Shown piece after piece: positions 6,845 through 15,224 of a DNA stretch of 35,341 bases (the first letter of the stretch is position 1; each line of letters begins with the position of its first letter). The DNA comes from a virus: positions 1 to 35,341 of IMG/VR virus record IMGVR_UViG_3300003886_000652. One strand, written 5' to 3'. The notes below the pieces were generated by a model. That model saw nothing but the letters and a program-made list of their open reading frames with translations, was not told the DNA's origin and ran no database searches. The position numbers were made by a program, and so were the translations under genes.

Positions 6845-7464
6845 AGCATGACAACCCGGAAGCCCCTCGAATACGGGAATTCAAAGCCGCCCTTGCTTTC
6901 GATAACATCGAGTGCGTCTATCAAGTCTTGATTATCCGTTGCCGTTTCTTTGCGGTGTCTGCTCGTGTCATGGAATAATACAACCGCCCCTTCCCCAAAA
7001 TGATTGCCGTTCTTTAATGCGGCAAACTCTTGGTGCCTCAACCATGTTTCAGAATCAAGGAAAGCAAAATCGATCTTGCCCGCTGAAAAATTTTCGATGA
7101 ATTCGAGGCTATCGCTTTCGACATATTCCACAAATGGGGCCAAGTCTTTATCAAATTCATCAAGGTGCTTCTTGGCTTCTGTTATTCGCTCTGCTGATAA
7201 CTCAACCGCATACACCTTGCCAAACCCATTTGCTTTAAGAGCGGCGGCAATGGCGATGGTTCCAAAGCCCCGAAAGACTCCCGTTTCAATTACAAGTTTG
7301 GGCTTGTAACTGTAGACCAACGCATTAACAAAGTTGAGGGTTTCAACTTCGGTTGAACCGCCATCAATTGCAGAATAAAGAATTGCCCTTTCTTCGGGGC
7401 AATGTGGATGCACCTCGAATTCGGTAAAGGCTCCGAATGTCTCTTTTAATTTTTCTCCGAACAT
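6841..7464 (-). CDS. Class I SAM-dependent methyltransferase (Methyltransf_24-like, 207 aa)
   Basis: The SAM-binding motif I is LVIETGVFRGFGT (57-69), followed by an acidic strand end YAVEL (85-89), DFAFLDSET (132-140) and LFHDTSR (163-169). This fits small-molecule or glycan O-methyltransferases of the Methyltransf_24 and cephalosporin-hydroxylase-like group, not DNA methyltransferases. The start is ATG 7464, 4 bases after a TATATA box within a 16-bp palindrome. It is divergent from the TPR/glycosyltransferase-like gene, so joint glycan modification is an inference. Confidence 0.8.
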   Translation of the reverse strand: MFGEKLKETFGAFTEFEVHPHCPEERAILYSAIDGGSTEVETLNFVNALVYSYKPKLVIETGVFRGFGTIAIAAALKANGFGKVYAVELSAERITEAKKHLDEFDKDLAPFVEYVESDSLEFIENFSAGKIDFAFLDSETWLRHQEFAALKNGNHFGEGAVVLFHDTSRHRKETATDNQDLIDALDVIESKGGFEFPYSRGFRVVML

Positions 7465-7479
7465 TACTTATATAAGTAA
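7464..7479. promoter_or_regulatory. 16-bp perfect palindrome containing divergent -10 boxes
   Basis: TTACTTATATAAGTAA is self-complementary and centred between the methyltransferase (-) and the TPR/glycosyltransferase-like gene (+). TATATA can act as -10 for both directions. Leftward, the ATG comes 4 bases after the box (leaderless). Rightward, a leader of about 25 bases carries GGGGGG before the ATG at 7505. Confidence 0.55.
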
Positions 7480-7504
7480 GGCACGATTATTTTTGGGGGG
7501 ATGA

Positions 7505-9073
7505 ATGGCGGAATTGCAAGAAGCATTATTACAAGAGACATTAGACAGAGGCACCAACCTTGCCTTTGCATTGTATAAAGCAAGAGAATTTGAACGAGCC
7601 AAGTTGATTTGCTTGCAAGGCGTCAAGACGTTTCCCCATGAAGACAATTTGGTGGGCTTGTTGGGGATGGTCAGGAGCGAACAAGGCGACCACGAAGAAG
7701 CCCTTGCAAATTTTTCAAAGGCGTTGCTGTTACGCCCCGATTGCCCGGAACACTTAAACAACATCGGCCTTGCATATTCGGCAATGGGAAATGAAAAATT
7801 AGCAATTGAGTTTTTCAATCGATCAATTGAGGTTGGCCCCGCCTTTGTTCCCGCTTACAGCAACCTTGCAACTGAATACCACAAACAGGGCAAGACGGAC
7901 GAAGCCCTTCTGTTGCTCAACAAAGCGATTGAGATAGACAAGGGGGCGGCTTATGCGTGGTTTAACATGGGCAACACCTTTGGGGATCGGCTGGAAATAG
8001 AAGCGGCTGTTGATGCCCACGGCAAAGCGGTTGAATTAGAACCGACCAACCCACAATATCAATTCAACTATGCCAACGGGCTGTTGTTGCTTGGACGCTG
8101 GCAAGAGGGTTGGGAACATTACAGCAAACGAGATGGGTTGTTTCCTCAATTCAAATACAAGCGGCAAGCCTTGATTGAACATTGCCCAGAGTGGAACGGG
8201 GAAGACCTAGAGGGCCAACGCATTTATCTTTATTGTGTTCAGGGGGATGGGGACAAACTCCAATTTATCCGCTTTGCCAAAGCGTTGCAGGATATGGGAG
8301 CAACAACCATTGTTGAGACTCCCGAAAGTTTGCAAGAGTTATTTGCAAAAGTTGAAGGCATTGACGAAATTGCCCCGCCCCAAAACAAGTACACGGTTAA
8401 GACCGATGCACCCCAAACTCCGATTGCCTTTGTTCTTGACCGTGAAACCTTACCGGGTTTTGATTTCCATTGTGAACTAATGGAATTGCCCCGCTTGCTT
8501 GGGATCGATACCGAGAACATCCCAAGCGAGCCATACATTATCAACCATAGCCCAGCCAAGCCGCTTGCCAAAAAGTCTTTGTTGCAAGTTGGTTTGTGTT
8601 GGGGTGGAAATCCAATACATCGAAACGACCACAACCGAAGTTGCCCCTTAAAGTATTTTGAACAACTGGCGATGCCGGGCGTTTCTTTGTTCTGTCTGCA
8701 AAAAGATAAGCGGGTGCGGCATTGGCCCGAACAAGGCAAAATTGATTTGATGGAAGGGGCCAATGTTCCCTTTGCCGATCCAACAGAGACCTTTAACGAT
8801 TACGAAGATACGGCTTATTGGATTAACCAACTCGATCTTGTGGTTACTGTTGATACCAGTTTGGCACACTTGGCGGGAGCGATGGGTAAGCCCGTATTTC
8901 TATTGTTGCCCTATGCCCCTGATTGGCGTTGGATGTTGGAAACAGACCGCACCCCGTGGTATTCATCAATGCGATTATTCAGACAGCCCATAAAGGGCGA
9001 TTGGCAAAGCGTCTTAAAAAATGTGGCAACTGCAATAGATACATTCACACAACCTATTTTGCAAAAGAGGTAA
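7505..9073 (+). CDS. TPR protein with glycosyltransferase family 9-like domain (522 aa)
   Basis: Residues about 15-210 contain five to six tetratricopeptide repeats (for example EEALANFSKALLLRPDCPEH and KLAIEFFNRSIEVGPAFVPA). The C-terminal part has the marks of TPR-linked GT9-like proteins: EGWEHYSKR (201-209), GDGDKLQFIRFAKAL (247-261), GLCWGGNP (363-370) and DLVVTVDTSLAHLAGAMGKP (444-463). GT9 enzymes use nucleotide-heptose-type donors; here donor and acceptor are unknown. GGGGGGATGA precedes the ATG at 7505. Being directly upstream of virion genes suggests glycosylation of the particle or of the host surface. Lysogenic conversion is the alternative. Confidence 0.8.
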   Translation: MAELQEALLQETLDRGTNLAFALYKAREFERAKLICLQGVKTFPHEDNLVGLLGMVRSEQGDHEEALANFSKALLLRPDCPEHLNNIGLAYSAMGNEKLAIEFFNRSIEVGPAFVPAYSNLATEYHKQGKTDEALLLLNKAIEIDKGAAYAWFNMGNTFGDRLEIEAAVDAHGKAVELEPTNPQYQFNYANGLLLLGRWQEGWEHYSKRDGLFPQFKYKRQALIEHCPEWNGEDLEGQRIYLYCVQGDGDKLQFIRFAKALQDMGATTIVETPESLQELFAKVEGIDEIAPPQNKYTVKTDAPQTPIAFVLDRETLPGFDFHCELMELPRLLGIDTENIPSEPYIINHSPAKPLAKKSLLQVGLCWGGNPIHRNDHNRSCPLKYFEQLAMPGVSLFCLQKDKRVRHWPEQGKIDLMEGANVPFADPTETFNDYEDTAYWINQLDLVVTVDTSLAHLAGAMGKPVFLLLPYAPDWRWMLETDRTPWYSSMRLFRQPIKGDWQSVLKNVATAIDTFTQPILQKR

Positions 9074-9076
9074 ATT

Positions 9077-9475
9077 ATGGCTTTATTGGCACCAGACGAA
9101 GGAGAGGTAAAACTCTTTGAATATATGTTGAACAAGACGACCCCAACGAATTGGGTGCTTCGCTTGTTTACCAGTAACACAACCCCAGCCGAGGGCGATA
9201 CCGTGGCAACCTATACTGACGCCACAGAAGCGGGTTATGCTGCAATTACTTTGACGGGTACAGATTGGACTGTTTCCACAACGTCGAATGTAACAACGGC
9301 ACAGTTTGCAGAGCAGACTTTTAGTTTCACAACTAACGCAACTGTTTATGGATATTTCTACACCGATACAGGCGATACCAAAGCTTTCATTTCTGAAAGG
9401 TTTAGCGGGGCACCCTTTACGCTTCCGGGGGGGGGAGGTACCATCGCAATAACCCCAAAAGTGACCCTAGATTGA
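9077..9475 (+). CDS. Small phage virion protein (132 aa), probably tail- or fibre-associated
   Basis: AGAGG precedes the ATG, 3 bases after the previous stop. The sequence is rich in Thr, Ala and Gly with many beta strands (MALLAPDEGEVKLFEYML, LRLFTSNTTPAEGD, YTDATEAGYAAITL). I recall this N-terminal pattern from small structural proteins in cyanophages and planctomycete prophages. It lies at the head of the adhesin block, so a place at the tail tip or fibre is inferred. Confidence 0.7.
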   Translation: MALLAPDEGEVKLFEYMLNKTTPTNWVLRLFTSNTTPAEGDTVATYTDATEAGYAAITLTGTDWTVSTTSNVTTAQFAEQTFSFTTNATVYGYFYTDTGDTKAFISERFSGAPFTLPGGGGTIAITPKVTLD

Positions 9476-9499
9476 TCGGCTGACAATGCAACTCTGAAA

Positions 9500-9538
9500 A
9501 CAAAAGCCTTTGTCTTTTTTGAAGACAGGGGCTTTTGT
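9500..9538 (+). terminator. Long hairpin, attenuator or processing site
   Basis: ACAAAAGCC (9500-9508) pairs with GGCTTTTGT (9530-9538), and the stem continues through GTCTT/AAGAC to a T-rich loop, giving about 17 pairs. It lacks a T run after the stem, so it may be an incomplete terminator or an RNA processing site. The TAGATAC element follows 2 bases later. Confidence 0.5.
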
Positions 9539-9547
9539 ACTAGATAC
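9519..9547 (+). promoter_or_regulatory. Late promoter candidate with TAGATAC element
   Basis: TTGAAG (9519-9524) and TAGATA (9541-9546) are 16 bases apart, downstream of the hairpin. The leader to the ATG at 9576 carries GCGGGG as ribosome binding site. Confidence 0.5.
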
Positions 9548-9575
9548 CCTAGACAATCTTTAGCGGGGTAATTCT

Positions 9576-10013
9576 ATGGCAAGTGTGAAATGGGAAGCGG
9601 GATCATTAACAACGGCAATGAGTACCGACCTTAATTCATTAAGCGACGATGCAAACAACATTGGCAGCAGCATCGACAATTCTACAGACCTTTTTGTTTT
9701 CGATGATTACGAGTGGCATCAGGCCGCATTAGGTTACACGCCATCAACAGGGGCGGTAATTGAATTGTATTTGCTATCGAGCATCGATGGCGGCACAACG
9801 TATGGCGAAGGCTCCGATACCATCGACCCGCCCGCTAGTTCTTTGATTGGTGTCTTTAACATTCGGGCCACAACAGCAGCCCAAACGCATATTTTGCGGC
9901 AAGTATATATTCCCGCTGGCCAATTCAAGTTGTTGGTAATTAACAAGACGGGCGGCTCGCTGGCAAGTAGCGGTAACACATTAAAAAGAAGACCTTATAG
10001 ATTCCAAACTTAA
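9576..10013 (+). CDS. Phage virion protein (145 aa), beta-rich, probably fibre-associated
   Basis: The start follows AGCGGGG at good distance. The sequence has an N-terminal Ser/Asn/Asp-rich helix region (SLTTAMSTDLNSLSDDANNI) and then a beta-sandwich-like part (IELYLLSSIDGG, AQTHILRQVYIPAGQFKLLV). Phage proteins of this pattern usually sit beside tail-fibre genes. The gene is followed by the adhesin after 10 bp, with which it is probably co-transcribed. Confidence 0.7.
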   Translation: MASVKWEAGSLTTAMSTDLNSLSDDANNIGSSIDNSTDLFVFDDYEWHQAALGYTPSTGAVIELYLLSSIDGGTTYGEGSDTIDPPASSLIGVFNIRATTAAQTHILRQVYIPAGQFKLLVINKTGGSLASSGNTLKRRPYRFQT

Positions 10014-10023
10014 AAGAGGTTGA

Positions 10024-13000
10024 ATGTTTATTGTACCGAAGCAACCTTTAGGCATTTCCCAAGCGAATACAACAGATAGATTATCAGACGGCTTGATTGC
10101 ATCCTATCCGTTTAGCGTTCCCGGTACGGATACCGTGCATGATTGCTCGGCCTATCATTTCCCTTTGACTCTGGCCAACCACAATGCCGCCGATTGGAAA
10201 ACAACGCACAGAGGTTGGGCGTTTGATTTTGACGGGGCAGGCGATACCGCCGATGTATCCAACGCTTTACACCTTGCGGAAATGATCGAGATTACCCTTT
10301 CTGCTTGGATCAATATTGACACCTTCGTGCCTACCCGTCAAGACATTATTTTTAACGGCAACAACTATGCCTTGTATCTTGCTGGCCAACAACTTGTTGT
10401 TGAATACATTTCCTCAACACCATTAACGCACACCTTCACTTCAACGGCCAACGTGATTACGGCAACCGATACTTGGTTTCACGTTGCGGCAAGGATTGGA
10501 TTTGAAGACGGCAACAAAGTTGGCTTGTTTGTTAATGGTGTTGAGGTTGCGGGAACTTGGACAGAGGGAGACGGCACCGAATTACCAGACTTGGCCACAA
10601 CCTTGCAAATTGGCAAGGGTACGTTTAATGGGCGATTGCAAAACATCAACATTTACAGGCGATACCTTCCCCCCAATGAAATTACTTTGTTGGCTGATAA
10701 CCCTTGGGTTGTGTACGAAGATTATATTCCGTTGCTTGTTCCCCTCTTGCAATACATGGCAACAGGCGATGGCGGCATGGTGTTTGGTGGATCATCCCCA
10801 GCGGTACTAATTTTAAGCGAGTGGAGGCAAACGCCATCAACAGGCATTGCCTTTGCTGGAATTACTAACGCATCAACAAGCGGATTTAGTGGATGCGTTG
10901 GCACGCAAGAGATTGTACAAGTTGCTGCAACTGCCGATGATGGTTATTGGGTAAACAATAACACATATTTCACTGGCATTGTGAAATTTGGTAAGTCTTT
11001 TATTCTCGCTGCTTTTGATCCTAACATTCTTTCAGCCCAAGCGATTGTTGAGTGGAGTTCTTGGTGCCGCTTTACTGGCGTAGACATTGAACAAGGGGCA
11101 ACCATCGGTTGTGCCTTTCTTGAATTTGTGCCTAGTGGCTCGTCCCCTCAATCAACTAATGTAAATGTTCGCATCGTTGCCGAAGATGTAGACAGCGGAA
11201 CGGCCCCCGCCAACGCAAGCCAAGCAGACGGCAAAACAAGAACATCGGCGGGCGTGAATTGGTCGCCCGGTACTTGGACAATTGGAACGAACGAATTTAG
11301 CACCAATATCAAAACCGTTATTCAAGAAATCGTTGACCGCTCAGGGTGGAATAGCGGCAATGCAATCACAATCCTGATCGATGAAAACGGCAGCGATACA
11401 ACATCAACTAGAGAGGCAACCGATTACACAACCACGCCGGGCGATGCTACACAACTAACAGTTTTTTGGACGCTTAACAAAGTAGTTGTTCCAACAGGCG
11501 GTTTGCGGTTTGACGGTTCTGCAACCATCGGTTTAAGTTACACGCCAACGGGCGGCATGGTCTTTGGCGGCGGGGCTGTAATCGTCTTTGCCCCAACCTA
11601 TACAGGCACGGGGGGCATGCTCTTTAGTGGAACGGCTTCTTATGGTGTTTCCATCATTCCCGAAGGCGGCATGGTCTTTAGTGGAACGGCTCCGCATGGT
11701 GTTTCCATCATTCCCGAAGGCGGCATGGTCTTTGGCGGGGCGGCCAACATTGCTTCTAGCGTTTGGGTTTACACTGGCACGGGCGGGCTTACTTTAGCGG
11801 GAGACGCTACCGAAGATATCAGCGGTTGGGATTATGTCCCAACAGGCGGTATGGTCTTTGGCGGGGCGGCTTTAATCACGTTCCCGAATTGGGGCTATGT
11901 TCCAAGCGGCGGCATGGTCTTTGCTGGCTACGCATTGTTGGAACAAGATTACAGTTTTACAGGCACGGGCGGGATGCTGTTTGATGGCGATGCCTCAACC
12001 GTGTTGGCTTTGCTGGTTACTGGTTCTGGTGGTCTTGTTCTTTCTGGCGAGGCAGTCTTTACCGTTCACCTTGTAACCATCGCTTGCCCCAATGTTTTTG
12101 ACAATCTTTACACCTATCGAAAATTGGTAACCATTCCAGACGGCAAAGTTTCTTCTGACCTTACAGACTTCCCGGTTCTTGTTTCGGTTACGTTGGACGA
12201 TGCCCAGCCGATCTATAAGGCACAAGGCAACGAAGGCATTTCCTTTGGCGGCAATACAACTTTTGTTTCTACTAATTGGAGAGCAGCACCAACAGCCGGG
12301 TTGGCTTTCAAGGACGATGGCGACACCAACACGCACGCAGGAAGCGGCGTGTTGGCTCTGTCTGGTGTTGCTCCCATAAGGTACGGCATTGGCCGAAACG
12401 ATATTTCTTTTGAGGATCGAAACAGAATTACCCTTGCTTATGAAATCGATAATTACGATCCGATTACCGGGCAACTGTTGGCTTGGGTTAAACTGCCAAC
12501 CCTTTACCAGAAATCGGCCAACGAGTTTTATGTTTACTACGGCAAGGCGGACAAGGGCAGACATTACAACACCACAACCGAAGGCGGTATGGTGTTTGGC
12601 GGCTCTGTTGCCGATGTTGTTTCTTCTGATTACAGAGCAACAGGCAGCGGCGGCTTGCTGATAAATGAAACGGGGGCTTATTCAGCAACAGGCACGGGCG
12701 GTCTTGCTCTGTCTGGCATTGGTGCCTTCTTCTATCAAGACAACCCCGATAGACAAAACAGTTTCAACAGTTGGAACAATGGCTTTGAAGCGGTCTATCA
12801 CTTGGGCGATGCAACCAACGCCTTTGCAGACTCTAGCGGTAACGCATTGCATGGCAGCAGCCCAACAACAGACGTTTCGGTTTCAACCTCAATTTATTAC
12901 CCTGCTCGATGGGATGGCAAAGTTTATAAGGGCCAACACTTTGACGGCAACGACCATATACAAACGGGCCAAGATTCAATCTATGTTGCCGACAGCGTTA

Positions 13001-14742
13001 CAATTGAAGGTTGGGTTAAAGCCGATGCGGTTAGTTTTGTAAGACGCTGCATTTTCAGCAGAGGCAAAGAAGATACCGTAAACGGTTTGGGTTGGTCTTT
13101 CTCTCTTGGCTATTCAGAGAATGGGAAAGTATGGGCCAACATCCAAGCCGAAGAAAATGATGGCGATTGGGTAACGGTTGAAACCTTGGGAGCAACCACG
13201 ATTGCCGCCAATACTTGGTATCACTTTGCGGCGGTGTGGAATTCTGGCAGCACCTTAAAAGTTTATCTTGATGGTGTCGAAGATGGATCGACCACAACAA
13301 CACAAGATACCTTTGTTGCTTATGGTGTTGGTAACTTTATTGGGCGGCGGGATGCTGGCTTTTATCATGGTGGCGAGTTGGATGAAATCCGCTTGTCTAA
13401 TGTTGCCCGCTCTGCTGATTGGATCAAAGCCACCAGAGACAACACTAACGCCCCCGCTTCCTTTGTAACCATATCGTTACAGCAAGGGGCGTTAGGATTT
13501 GGCGGGCTGGCCACAATTACCGTTGATCGAGTTTCCTATGTTACAACAGGCGGCTTGACGCTATCGGGAACAAGCGAAAGCGAAACAACAACCTTTGGCT
13601 TTGCTGGCACGGGTGGTTTGACATTGGCAGGTCAAGCCCCCATTGGCAGACCATACACGGGAACGGGTGGGCTAACTCTAGCGGGCGATGCTACCGAGGT
13701 TGTCGGCTCTTGGCGTTTTGTCGGCTCTGGTGGTCTTACCTTATCAGGCACGGCAACGATTGGGAACATTAACAAAAAGGCGGTTGGCTCTGGTGGTCTT
13801 ACCTTATCAGGCACGGCGGTCTTTGCCTTTGGGTTTGTCGGCTCTGGTGGTTTAAGTTTCGGCGGCTCCGCAACTTTATCAATCAGCAAAGAATATACAG
13901 GCACGGGCGGGCTAACTTTCGGCGGCTCTGCTGTTGGCCCTGCCCGTGTTATGTGGGGATCGATTACCCTTGCTGGATCGGCAACCCAAAAACAGGGTTA
14001 CAGCATTACACCAACAGGCGGTTTGACTTTTGCGGGTACTGCTGGCTTCGGCTTTGGGTACATCGCAACAGGCGGTTTAAGTTTCGGCGGTTCTGCAACT
14101 CTCGATCTTGGCAAAGATGCTGTTGGCTCTGGTGGGCTGACGTTGGCCGGTACAGCCATTGGCCCCGCCCGTGTTGTTTGGGGTGGCTTAACGCTTGCAG
14201 GCTCCGCAGAAGCCCAAGCATCGCCCACAGTATCGACACCAAAGGGCGGGCTTGCTCTTGCTGGCTCCGCAACGCTCCGCAGAATTTACACGGTAACACC
14301 AACCAGCGGTTTAAGTTTTGGCGGCAATGCTGGCCTTTCGATCCGTGTTGCTGGCTCTGGTGGTCTCGTTCTATCTGGTTCGGCTCCGATCCGTTGGGAT
14401 GCAACAGGCGTTGGCGGTCTTACCTTTGGCGGCTCTGGCGTTATTGTTCGGAGTTTCTCCACAACACCAACAGGCGGGTTGGTTCTGTCTGGTGTTGCTC
14501 AACTATCAACTTGGTTTACCGAGGGCGATGGCGGTTTGATCTTTGGCGGCTCAATTTTAGAGGGGCCACGCTCTTATATTATTGTGCCAACGGGCGGTTT
14601 GGAATTTATAGATTCATCCATCAAGACAGACTTTGCGGGTAGCGTTACCAACAACAGCGTTTTTGATGGAACGATTACAAGCAACAGAACATTTGCCGGA
14701 AGGCTTACGATTGTTTCGGCATTTGATGGGGTGGTTACATAA
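10024..14742 (+). CDS. Giant mosaic tail adhesin with LamG, DUF2341 and about 38 GG-repeat units (1572 aa)
   Basis: AAGAGG precedes the ATG. Domains in order: LamG/concanavalin-like (about 20-222); repeat units (about 245-280); a jelly-roll-like domain (about 290-485, with CRFTGVDIEQGATIGCAFLE and IVDRSGWNSGNA); repeat block (about 497-685); DUF2341-like (about 696-920) interrupted twice by repeat units; a second LamG (about 920-1150); a long repeat block (about 1150-1540); and a short repetitive end. The unit is G-G-[LM]-x-[LF]-x-G-x-[AS], spaced 17-30 residues. LamG and DUF2341 domains bind glycans in known proteins, so host-surface binding is inferred. The stop overlaps the next gene's ATG (TAATG). 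Confidence 0.85.
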   Translation: MFIVPKQPLGISQANTTDRLSDGLIASYPFSVPGTDTVHDCSAYHFPLTLANHNAADWKTTHRGWAFDFDGAGDTADVSNALHLAEMIEITLSAWINIDTFVPTRQDIIFNGNNYALYLAGQQLVVEYISSTPLTHTFTSTANVITATDTWFHVAARIGFEDGNKVGLFVNGVEVAGTWTEGDGTELPDLATTLQIGKGTFNGRLQNINIYRRYLPPNEITLLADNPWVVYEDYIPLLVPLLQYMATGDGGMVFGGSSPAVLILSEWRQTPSTGIAFAGITNASTSGFSGCVGTQEIVQVAATADDGYWVNNNTYFTGIVKFGKSFILAAFDPNILSAQAIVEWSSWCRFTGVDIEQGATIGCAFLEFVPSGSSPQSTNVNVRIVAEDVDSGTAPANASQADGKTRTSAGVNWSPGTWTIGTNEFSTNIKTVIQEIVDRSGWNSGNAITILIDENGSDTTSTREATDYTTTPGDATQLTVFWTLNKVVVPTGGLRFDGSATIGLSYTPTGGMVFGGGAVIVFAPTYTGTGGMLFSGTASYGVSIIPEGGMVFSGTAPHGVSIIPEGGMVFGGAANIASSVWVYTGTGGLTLAGDATEDISGWDYVPTGGMVFGGAALITFPNWGYVPSGGMVFAGYALLEQDYSFTGTGGMLFDGDASTVLALLVTGSGGLVLSGEAVFTVHLVTIACPNVFDNLYTYRKLVTIPDGKVSSDLTDFPVLVSVTLDDAQPIYKAQGNEGISFGGNTTFVSTNWRAAPTAGLAFKDDGDTNTHAGSGVLALSGVAPIRYGIGRNDISFEDRNRITLAYEIDNYDPITGQLLAWVKLPTLYQKSANEFYVYYGKADKGRHYNTTTEGGMVFGGSVADVVSSDYRATGSGGLLINETGAYSATGTGGLALSGIGAFFYQDNPDRQNSFNSWNNGFEAVYHLGDATNAFADSSGNALHGSSPTTDVSVSTSIYYPARWDGKVYKGQHFDGNDHIQTGQDSIYVADSVTIEGWVKADAVSFVRRCIFSRGKEDTVNGLGWSFSLGYSENGKVWANIQAEENDGDWVTVETLGATTIAANTWYHFAAVWNSGSTLKVYLDGVEDGSTTTTQDTFVAYGVGNFIGRRDAGFYHGGELDEIRLSNVARSADWIKATRDNTNAPASFVTISLQQGALGFGGLATITVDRVSYVTTGGLTLSGTSESETTTFGFAGTGGLTLAGQAPIGRPYTGTGGLTLAGDATEVVGSWRFVGSGGLTLSGTATIGNINKKAVGSGGLTLSGTAVFAFGFVGSGGLSFGGSATLSISKEYTGTGGLTFGGSAVGPARVMWGSITLAGSATQKQGYSITPTGGLTFAGTAGFGFGYIATGGLSFGGSATLDLGKDAVGSGGLTLAGTAIGPARVVWGGLTLAGSAEAQASPTVSTPKGGLALAGSATLRRIYTVTPTSGLSFGGNAGLSIRVAGSGGLVLSGSAPIRWDATGVGGLTFGGSGVIVRSFSTTPTGGLVLSGVAQLSTWFTEGDGGLIFGGSILEGPRSYIIVPTGGLEFIDSSIKTDFAGSVTNNSVFDGTITSNRTFAGRLTIVSAFDGVVT
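11644..11733 (+). repeat. 54-bp tandem duplication inside the adhesin gene
   Basis: A 54-bp unit beginning at 11644 and again at 11698 is identical over the first 36 bases and encodes two copies of GVSIIPEGGMVF, an 18-residue period. The near identity points to recent expansion of the repeat block. Confidence 0.85.
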
Positions 14743-15224
14743 TGGCAAGACCAAAAAGAGTAAACGGAAAATGGGAAGCACGGCTTGTCGTTTGGCAAGG
14801 TGAAGAAAGAAAGCTTTGCGACTTGGCCAAAGAATACAATCTTAACATGCGGACGATTACAACTCGTATTGATCGGCACGGGTGGGATTTGGCAAAGGCT
14901 TTGGAGACACCAGCCAAACAACAAAAGCCAACGCCCCCCAGCGTGATAGAAGAAAGACGTTTCGGAACACGCACAAAGATAATCAATAATTTGATGGAAA
15001 CATTTTACGCCGAGCCAGAACGATTTGAACAATGGTGCAAGGATAAAATGGATGAGGATTACGAAAAATTTTACAAGCAATTTGTAATGCCCTTTTTGCC
15101 AAAGGATCAAAACCGATTGTTGGATAGAGGGAACGAGAAGGCGGTTATCAATATAGAGTTTCACGGTGGGAGCAATCCACAGCCGCCAATGATACAAGGC
15201 GAATTTGTAGAGGGGGCAGATTGA
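14742..15224 (+). CDS. Terminase small subunit candidate (160 aa)
   Basis: The ATG overlaps the adhesin stop by one base. Residues about 20-55 form a helix-turn-helix ending in WDLAKALETP, a pattern typical of phage DNA-packaging recognition proteins. The rest is charged and helical (about 60-130). Position directly before the large terminase, with a TTGA overlap, supports the small-subunit role of binding the packaging site. The sequence itself is not diagnostic. Confidence 0.7.
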   Translation: MARPKRVNGKWEARLVVWQGEERKLCDLAKEYNLNMRTITTRIDRHGWDLAKALETPAKQQKPTPPSVIEERRFGTRTKIINNLMETFYAEPERFEQWCKDKMDEDYEKFYKQFVMPFLPKDQNRLLDRGNEKAVINIEFHGGSNPQPPMIQGEFVEGAD

